Below, one piece after another: positions 24,670 through 29,446 of a stretch of DNA of 29,446 bases. The notes below the pieces were generated by a model. That model was not told the origin of the DNA. It saw nothing but the letters and a program-made list of their open reading frames with translations, and did not search any database. A program made the translations under genes and the position numbers. Location: positions 1 to 29,446 of the forward strand of contig CAAFMK010000053.1 of assembly GCA_900763995.1 (NCBI GenBank), written 5' to 3'. Origin of the DNA: an uncultured Oscillospiraceae bacterium. GTDB lineage: Bacteria; Bacillota; Clostridia; Oscillospirales; Oscillospiraceae. The first letter of the stretch is position 1. Each line of letters starts with the position of its first letter.

Positions 24670-26184
24670 ATGAAAACACCGACTACTTTAATTATCATGG
24701 ATGGGTTTGGGATCGAGGCACCATCAGCCACAAACGCCGTGGTGAATACGCCCACCCCCAATTTGGATAAGATTTTTGCAGACTGCCCCCACAGCCGGCT
24801 GTCTGCCTCTGGACTGGATGTAGGTCTGCCCGAGGGGCAGATGGGAAACAGTGAGGTGGGACACACCAACATCGGCGCTGGCCGGGTGGTGTTCCAGGAT
24901 CTTCCCCACATCAGCCGGGATATTGAAACTGGTGAGTTCTTCCGCAATCCCGCCTATTTGGAGGCGATGGAAAACTGCCGGGAGTGGGGCAGCGCCCTGC
25001 ACCTGATGGGGCTGCTGTCTGATGGTGGCGTCCACAGCCACATCAGCCACCTCTTTGCGCTGCTGCGCATGGCCAAGGAGCAGGGGCTGGAGAAGGTCTA
25101 TGTCCACTGTTTTCTGGACGGCCGTGATGTTCCCCCCACCTCTGGCAAGCGCTTTGTTGAGAGCCTTCAGGCTGAGATCGAGAAGCTGGGTGTGGGTAAG
25201 ATCGCCACAGTGATTGGTCGTTACTATGTGATGGACCGGGATAAGCGCTGGGATCGGGTACAAAAAGCCTATGATGCCATGGTCTGTGGCCAGGCGGACT
25301 TTGTCCCCGATGCAGCCCAGGCTGTACAGGCCTCCTATGACGCAGGGGTTACAGATGAGTTTATGGTGCCTGTGATCTGTGATAAGGCCGGCAAGATTCA
25401 GGACAACGACTCTGTGATCTTCTTCAATTTCCGGCCCGACCGTGCCCGGGAGATCACCCGGTGCCTGGTGGACGAGGACTTTGAGGATGTGGAGCGCAAG
25501 ACTGGCTTTGTCCATGTGAATTTTGTGTGTACCACTGAGTATGACGCAACCATGCCCAATGTCTCAGTGGCCTACCCCCGCCAGAAGCTGGAAAATATCT
25601 TTGGTGCCTATATCTCCCAGCTGGGCCTGACCCAGCTGCGTATTGCCGAGACAGAGAAGTATGCCCATGTGACATTCTTCTTCAACGGCGGTGTGGAGCA
25701 GGTATTCCCTGGGGAGGATCGCTGTCTGATCAAGTCCCCAGAGGTGGCCACCTACGACCTCCAGCCTGAGATGAGCGCCTACGAGGTCACTGAGGAGGCC
25801 GTACAGCGCATCCTCAGCGGGGCCTATGATGTGATCATTCTGAACTTTGCCAACTGCGATATGGTGGGACATACTGGCGTGTATGAGGCCGCCTGCAAGG
25901 CGGTTGCCACTGTGGATGAGTGTGTGGGCAAGGTTGTAGAGGCCACCTCCAAAATGGGTGGTGTGTCCCTGATTACTGCTGACCACGGCAATGTCGAGCG
26001 GATGCAGGATACCGACGGTTCCCCCTTTACTGCCCACACCACCAATCTGGTGCCCTTCTGCATTGTGGGGGCCAATGTGAAGCTGCGGGATGGCCGCCTG
26101 TGCGACATCGCCCCCACTATGCTTGACCTGATGGGTCTGGCCAAGCCCCAGGAGATGGATGGAGAGACCCTGATCCTGAACTGA
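24670..26184 (+). CDS. gpmI: Cofactor-independent phosphoglycerate mutase
   Basis: GpmI converts 3-phosphoglycerate to 2-phosphoglycerate in a Mn-dependent way. It belongs to the alkaline-phosphatase superfamily. The first metal-binding motif MDGFG (10-14), the phosphorylated S61 in MGNSEVGHTNIGAG, the FFNFRPDRARE stretch and the C-terminal TADHGNVE metal motif are all intact. The length of 504 is normal. ATG 24670 follows an AAAGGG site at about six bases; the frame extends 22 codons upstream without family similarity. Confidence 0.97.
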   Translation: MKTPTTLIIMDGFGIEAPSATNAVVNTPTPNLDKIFADCPHSRLSASGLDVGLPEGQMGNSEVGHTNIGAGRVVFQDLPHISRDIETGEFFRNPAYLEAMENCREWGSALHLMGLLSDGGVHSHISHLFALLRMAKEQGLEKVYVHCFLDGRDVPPTSGKRFVESLQAEIEKLGVGKIATVIGRYYVMDRDKRWDRVQKAYDAMVCGQADFVPDAAQAVQASYDAGVTDEFMVPVICDKAGKIQDNDSVIFFNFRPDRAREITRCLVDEDFEDVERKTGFVHVNFVCTTEYDATMPNVSVAYPRQKLENIFGAYISQLGLTQLRIAETEKYAHVTFFFNGGVEQVFPGEDRCLIKSPEVATYDLQPEMSAYEVTEEAVQRILSGAYDVIILNFANCDMVGHTGVYEAACKAVATVDECVGKVVEATSKMGGVSLITADHGNVERMQDTDGSPFTAHTTNLVPFCIVGANVKLRDGRLCDIAPTMLDLMGLAKPQEMDGETLILN

Positions 26185-26200
26185 TTACTCAGTTGTCCCC

Positions 26201-26216
26201 GGCGGGGGAACCCGCC
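26201..26216 (+). other. Intergenic GNRA-loop hairpin, gpmI-eno
   Basis: GGCGGG (26201-26206) and CCCGCC (26211-26216) close a GGAA loop, which fits the stable GNRA tetraloop class. It has no following T-run and lies between gpmI and the enolase ribosome binding site. It may slow exonucleases or tune enolase expression. Confidence 0.4.
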
Positions 26217-26252
26217 TTCCACTATGGATAATTTGAAAGGAGAATGATTCCC

Positions 26253-27554
26253 ATGAAGCAGATGATTGAGATCGTAGATGTTCTGGGCCGTGAGATCCTG
26301 GACAGCCGCGGAAATCCCACCGTTGAGGTAGAGGTATATCTGGAGGACGGCACCATGGGCCGTGCCGCCGTGCCCTCTGGTGCTTCCACTGGTATCTACG
26401 AGGCCTGCGAGCTCCGGGATGGCGACAAGAGCCGCTATATGGGCAAGGGTGTTGAGACTGCAGTAAAGAATGTGAATACAGAGATCGCTGAGGCTCTGAT
26501 TGGCACCAATGTATTGGATCAGGTGTCCATCGACAAGATGCTCATTGATCTGGATGGTACTCCCAACAAGAGCCGCCTGGGTGCCAATGCCATTCTGGGT
26601 GCTTCTCTGGCTTGCGCCAAGGCTGCTGCTGAGAGCCTAGGCACTTCCCTGTACAACTATATTGGCGGTGTCAACGCCAAGCAGCTGCCCGTTCCCATGA
26701 TGAACATCCTCAACGGCGGCGCTCATGCCACCAACAATGTGGAGATCCAGGAGTTCATGATCATGCCTGTCTCCGCCCCCTCCTTCCGTGAGGCCCTGCG
26801 CCGCTGCGCCGAGGTGTTCCACACTCTGAAGGGTGTTCTGAAGGAAAATGGCACTCCCGCCGCCGGTGTGGGTGACGAGGGCGGCTACGCCCCCAACCTG
26901 AAGAAGGACGAGGATGCTCTGAAGGTCATCGTGGCTGCCATCGAGAAGGCCGGATACAAGCCCGGTGAGGACTTCATGATCGCCATTGATGCCGCCTCCT
27001 CCGAGTGGTGGAACGAGGAAGAGAAGTGCTATGTCCAGCCCAAGTCCGGCAAGAAGATGACACAGCAGCAGCTGGTCAATATGTGGAAGAAGTTTGCTGA
27101 TACCTACCCCATCGTCTCCCTGGAGGACGGCATGGCCGAGACTGACTGGGAGGGCTGGGCTATGCTGACCAAGGCCATTGGCAGCCGTGTCCAGCTGGTG
27201 GGCGACGACCTGTTCGTCACCAATGTGGAGCGTCTGTCCACTGGTATTGAGAAGAAGGTGGCCAACTCCATCCTCATCAAGGTCAACCAGATCGGTACCC
27301 TGACCGAGACCCTGGATGCCATCCAGATGGCCAACCGTGCTGGCTATACCGCTATCGTGTCCCACCGCTCCGGTGAGACTGAGGATGCCACCATTGCTGA
27401 CATCGCAGTGGCTGTGAATGCTGGCCAGATCAAGACTGGTGCACCCAGCCGTACTGACCGTGTGGCCAAGTACAACCAGCTGCTCCGCATTGAGGAGGAG
27501 CTGGGTGATGTGGCTCAGTACCCCGGCATGAAGGCTTTCTTCAACCTGGGCTGA
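26253..27554 (+). CDS. eno: Enolase
   Basis: Enolase dehydrates 2-phosphoglycerate to phosphoenolpyruvate. Signature elements are complete: the SGASTG catalytic loop (42-47), GDEGGYAP, the Mg ligands in IAIDAASSE, SLEDGMAE and VGDDLF, the catalytic Lys in LIKVNQIGT, and SHRSGET. The length of 433 is standard. ATG 26253 has AAAGGAGA (26236-26243) at nine bases; ATG 26244 abuts that site. It is the last gene of the glycolytic run, followed by a highly palindromic region and an intrinsic terminator. Confidence 0.98.
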   Translation: MKQMIEIVDVLGREILDSRGNPTVEVEVYLEDGTMGRAAVPSGASTGIYEACELRDGDKSRYMGKGVETAVKNVNTEIAEALIGTNVLDQVSIDKMLIDLDGTPNKSRLGANAILGASLACAKAAAESLGTSLYNYIGGVNAKQLPVPMMNILNGGAHATNNVEIQEFMIMPVSAPSFREALRRCAEVFHTLKGVLKENGTPAAGVGDEGGYAPNLKKDEDALKVIVAAIEKAGYKPGEDFMIAIDAASSEWWNEEEKCYVQPKSGKKMTQQQLVNMWKKFADTYPIVSLEDGMAETDWEGWAMLTKAIGSRVQLVGDDLFVTNVERLSTGIEKKVANSILIKVNQIGTLTETLDAIQMANRAGYTAIVSHRSGETEDATIADIAVAVNAGQIKTGAPSRTDRVAKYNQLLRIEEELGDVAQYPGMKAFFNLG

Positions 27555-27573
27555 TTTTGATATGATCCGATAT

Positions 27574-27599
27574 GGGGGACTGCTTTACAGCAGTCCTCC
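27574..27599 (+). other. Hairpin just after eno
   Basis: GGGGGACTGCT (27574-27584) pairs with AGCAGTCCTCC (27589-27599), with one G-U pair, around a TTAC loop. It has the stem of a terminator but no T-run follows; instead the palindromic element begins a few bases later. It may be a terminator that lost its T-tract. Confidence 0.55.
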
Positions 27600-27606
27600 A
27601 GGAGAC

Positions 27607-27800
27607 TGTCGAAAAAGTGGCAAAGCCACTTTTTCGAGTTGGACTGCACGAAATTTTTAACTCGATTTCGTGGGAAATTGTCCTTAAAAATTTCGTGAGA
27701 AGTGTCATTTCCAAGGCGCATGTCCCTGGAAATGACAGGCTTTGATTTTATTCCATCATCTGCGGATGATGGAACTCCTTGCAGGAGGGCTTTTTCGACA
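27607..27800. repeat. Nested palindromic element with 11-bp terminal inverted repeats
   Basis: This 194-bp AT-rich block has perfect terminal inverted repeats, TGTCGAAAAAG at 27607-27617 and CTTTTTCGACA at 27790-27800. Inside are further perfect inverted repeats: 13 bp with an AAA loop (27609-27637), 14 bp (27647-27660 with 27684-27697) enclosing a smaller 7-bp stem, 11 bp (27703-27713 with 27727-27737), 10 bp with a TGCG loop (27751-27774), and CTCCT/AGGAG (27775-27787). No gene is evident inside. It could be a MITE-like or REP-like palindromic element, or a structured 3' UTR of the eno mRNA. No target-site duplication was found at its edges. Confidence 0.6.
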
Positions 27801-27805
27801 AGCTG

Positions 27806-27844
27806 AAGGCTGCTGTACTAGTGAAATGTACAGCAGCCTTTTTT
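27806..27844 (+). terminator. Intrinsic terminator of the glycolytic operon
   Basis: AAGGCTGCTGTAC (27806-27818) and GTACAGCAGCCTT (27828-27840) make a perfect 13-bp stem with a 9-base loop, followed by a run of T residues to 27844. It is about 250 bases past the eno stop and overlaps the last codon of the convergent spmB gene. Confidence 0.9.
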
Positions 27845-28361
27845 AAAAGAACAGGTGAACCGCCTGTACAGCGGCCCAGAAGCCCACAAAATCGGCACAC
27901 AGAGCAGCTGGGACAGCGTAGCGGGTGCGGGTGATCCCAACTGCCCCAAAATATACTGCAATGGTGTAAAAGGTGGTCTCTGTACAGCCCAGCATCACCG
28001 CTGCCATCCGGCCCAGCTGGGAGTTTGGGCCGTAGGTGGAGATGAGCTCCGCCCCCACACCAAGGGCAGCTGACCCGCTCACCGGACGCACCAGCATCAA
28101 AGGGAGCAGTTCTGCTGGGAGACCAAGCCGCTCCATCAGTGGAGACAGTGCCCCCGCCAGCAGCTCCAAGGCCCCGGAGGCCCGGAGCATATACACCGCT
28201 GTCATCAGTCCCACCAGAGCGGGGATGACTTTCATCAGCGTCTCCAGTCCACTGCCAGCGCCCTGCACCAGGGCGTGATATACATCCACACGCTGGCCCG
28301 CTCCATACAGGGCGATGGACGCGATCAGGATGGGTACGATCATGGTAAAAAACAGTTCCAT
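27843..28361 (-). CDS. spmB: Spore maturation protein SpmB
   Basis: SpmB (172 residues) is a polytopic membrane protein that, with SpmA, is needed for full dehydration of the spore core and heat resistance. It belongs to the Gate-domain group related to nucleoside transporters. VRPVSGSAALG, with E/T-rich CTETTFYT downstream, is the characteristic signature. About four to five hydrophobic segments are visible. ATG 28361 has GGAGG (28369-28373) at seven bases; an in-frame ATG at 28379 overlaps spmA without a comparable site. Only one base separates the spmA stop from this start, so translation is coupled. Confidence 0.95.
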   Translation of the reverse strand: MELFFTMIVPILIASIALYGAGQRVDVYHALVQGAGSGLETLMKVIPALVGLMTAVYMLRASGALELLAGALSPLMERLGLPAELLPLMLVRPVSGSAALGVGAELISTYGPNSQLGRMAAVMLGCTETTFYTIAVYFGAVGITRTRYAVPAALCADFVGFWAAVQAVHLFF

Positions 28362-28362
28362 G

Positions 28363-28941
28363 CTAATTCCTCCAGACATGGCAGAGCAGCTTACAGGTCA
28401 GCACCCCTGCTGTAATGGACACAGCAGAGGCCAGCCACACAGCGGGGAGAATGTCAAAGGGGGTGGCGCAGCCGGCTGAGACCCGCACTGAGGCCACAGT
28501 GGTGGGGATCAGCTGGAGGGAGGCTGTGTTGCATACCACCAGCATACAAAGGCTGTCTGAGGCAATGCCTGGACTTTTTCGGGCCATACCCCTTGCCGCC
28601 TCCAGTCCCAAAGGGGTGGCAGCGTTGCCCAGTCCCAACAGATTGGCGGACACATTGGCTGAGATGCTGTCCATGATCTCACGGTCTTCTGCCACCTGCG
28701 GGTACAGTCGGCCCAGGATGGGGCGCAGTAGGCGGGAGAGCTTTTCCGCCAGCCCGGATTGGCGCATGACCTCCATGATCCCAGTCCAGAGGCACATCAT
28801 ACCGGCAATGGACAAGGAGAGCTCTATGGCTGCCGAGGCACCCTCCACCGCCGCCGCTGCTACTGCCGCCCCCTGCCCAGTGAGCAGGCCGCACAGGATC
28901 GAGACCACCACCATCCCAGTCCATATCACTGTCATCGTCAA
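28363..28941 (-). CDS. spmA: Spore maturation protein SpmA
   Basis: SpmA (192 residues) is the membrane partner of SpmB in spore-core dehydration. The family features WTGIMEVMRQSGLAEKLSRLLRPIL, ISANVSANLLGLGNAATPLG and LCMLVVCNTASLQLIPTT are present. The start is uncertain. AGGAGG (28949-28954 region) is seven bases upstream of TTG 28941, which is preferred; ATG 28935 is 13 bases from it and ATG 28968 lies upstream of it. The presence of spmAB indicates an endospore former; in Bacillus subtilis the pair is sporulation-controlled. No clear promoter was recognised upstream on this strand. Confidence 0.94.
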   Translation of the reverse strand: MTMTVIWTGMVVVSILCGLLTGQGAAVAAAAVEGASAAIELSLSIAGMMCLWTGIMEVMRQSGLAEKLSRLLRPILGRLYPQVAEDREIMDSISANVSANLLGLGNAATPLGLEAARGMARKSPGIASDSLCMLVVCNTASLQLIPTTVASVRVSAGCATPFDILPAVWLASAVSITAGVLTCKLLCHVWRN

Positions 28942-29093
28942 AGCACATCCTCCTCTCTCGCTGTTCATCTATACACGCCGCAGATGGAAAAAATGTCTGC
29001 CCCGCAGATAAAACATAATGGAAAATTTTGGGCAATTTCTATGTTTTCGAGGGAATTCTACATTTTTCAGTGGATTATGACGGGAATTAACTG

Positions 29094-29122
29094 TTGACAT
29101 GATATTTTATTGTCGTTACAAT
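29094..29122 (+). promoter_or_regulatory. Strong promoter of the AbrB-type regulator
   Basis: A perfect TTGACA (29094-29099) and TACAAT (29117-29122) are spaced by 17 bases. The predicted start is near 29129, about 70 bases before the ATG. The remaining part of the 28942-29198 gap is AT-rich and shows no gene. Confidence 0.85.
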
Positions 29123-29198
29123 AAAGATGTAAAGCGAACCAACGCCACAGCTGCTTTGTATCAAACAGCTGAACAGAGACAAAAGGAGGCGTCACCAA

Positions 29199-29446
29199 AT
29201 GAAATCCACTGGAATTGTCCGTAAGGTAGACGAGCTGGGCCGGATCGTGCTGCCCATTGAGCTTCGTCGTACCCTTGACATCGAGGAGAAGGATTCCCTA
29301 GAAATTTACACAGATGGCCGATCCATCGTACTGAAAAAGTTCCAGCCTGCCTGTATTTTTTGCGACAGTGATAAGGATATTGTGGAATTTCGAGGGAAAA
29401 ATCTCTGTCCACGGTGTTTTCGTGAGATGCAGTCCATATTTGAAAA
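29199..29446 (+). CDS. AbrB/SpoVT-type transition-state regulator (partial)
   Basis: The first 82 codons of a small DNA-binding protein are present and the window ends before the stop. The N-terminal swapped-hairpin AbrB/MazE/SpoVT domain is clear (residues 1-48: STGIVRKVDELGRIVLPIELRR). It is followed by a putative zinc ribbon, C52-x2-C55 and C70-x2-C73, a combination common in clostridial AbrB relatives of roughly 80-90 residues, so few residues are probably missing. AAAGGAGG (29182-29189) lies nine bases upstream, and a near-consensus promoter suggests high expression. Its targets are unknown; AbrB-type proteins often control transition-state and sporulation genes, and it is divergent from spmAB. 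Confidence 0.93.
   Translation, partial: MKSTGIVRKVDELGRIVLPIELRRTLDIEEKDSLEIYTDGRSIVLKKFQPACIFCDSDKDIVEFRGKNLCPRCFREMQSIFE

Noticed and set aside
27515..27721. Small minus-strand open frame over the end of eno and the palindromic element
   Set aside because: It begins inside a palindrome arm, has no ribosome binding site and runs into the eno coding sequence. Its coding is explained by the inverted repeats.

Overview
The window reads as a chromosomal contig from an anaerobic, spore-forming clostridium, most likely an Oscillospiraceae-type gut bacterium (Flavonifractor/Pseudoflavonifractor-like). This is inferred from gene content and layout: spmA/spmB, an ecfA1-ecfA2-ecfT-truA block, a DUF512-der-plsY-gpsA block, AGGAGG-type ribosome binding sites and G+C-rich codon use. 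Nearly all of it is core genome. No rRNA, tRNA, CRISPR array, prophage or transposase gene was seen. The first 15 bases match the 3' end of an Illumina TruSeq adapter, so the window starts at an untrimmed contig end.

Layout. (1) 16-2576, plus strand: a Fur-family-type 7-1-7 palindrome, a structured leader, and two adjacent COG0523/CobW GTPases. The first carries a long His/Cys tandem-repeat metal-binding insert. The second lacks the CxCC motif and has a C-terminal segment resembling the DUF1980/YcgQ domain. This looks like a metal-trafficking operon. (2) 2643-4028, minus: an NSS-family Na+-coupled amino-acid transporter with its own promoter. (3) 4256-6556, minus: a ClpE-like AAA+ unfoldase with an N-terminal zinc finger. 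(4) 12953-6686, minus: an apparent operon of an RlmI-like methyltransferase, EcfA1, EcfA2, EcfT, TruA, a membrane-anchored DUF5711-like protein and CvpA. (5) 13166-13882, plus: a DivIVA-like coiled-coil protein. (6) 20271-14014, minus: DUF512 radical-SAM/PDZ protein, Der, PlsY, GpsA, an AlaX-type editing protein and thymidylate kinase, behind a good promoter. (7) cinA, minus. (8) 21984-27554, plus: trmL followed by the lower-glycolysis genes pgk, tpiA, gpmI and eno. (9) 27574-27844: a dense, nested set of perfect inverted repeats ending in an intrinsic terminator. (10) spmA-spmB, minus. (11) The start of an AbrB/SpoVT-type regulator, cut by the window end.

How the genes work together: the glycolytic run carries 1,3-bisphosphoglycerate to phosphoenolpyruvate plus triose isomerisation; gapA is not in the run. 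GpsA and PlsY supply glycerol-3-phosphate and acylate it for phospholipid synthesis. EcfA1/A2/T form the shared energising module for vitamin or metal uptake, with substrate-binding S-components encoded elsewhere. SpmA/SpmB act in spore-core dehydration.

The least ordinary parts are the His/Cys-repeat CobW with its unusual partner, and the roughly 194-bp palindromic element between eno and its terminator. Its arms can pair either locally or end to end, as expected of a small palindromic mobile element or a structured 3' UTR. Function calls rest on motifs read by eye; no database search was run.
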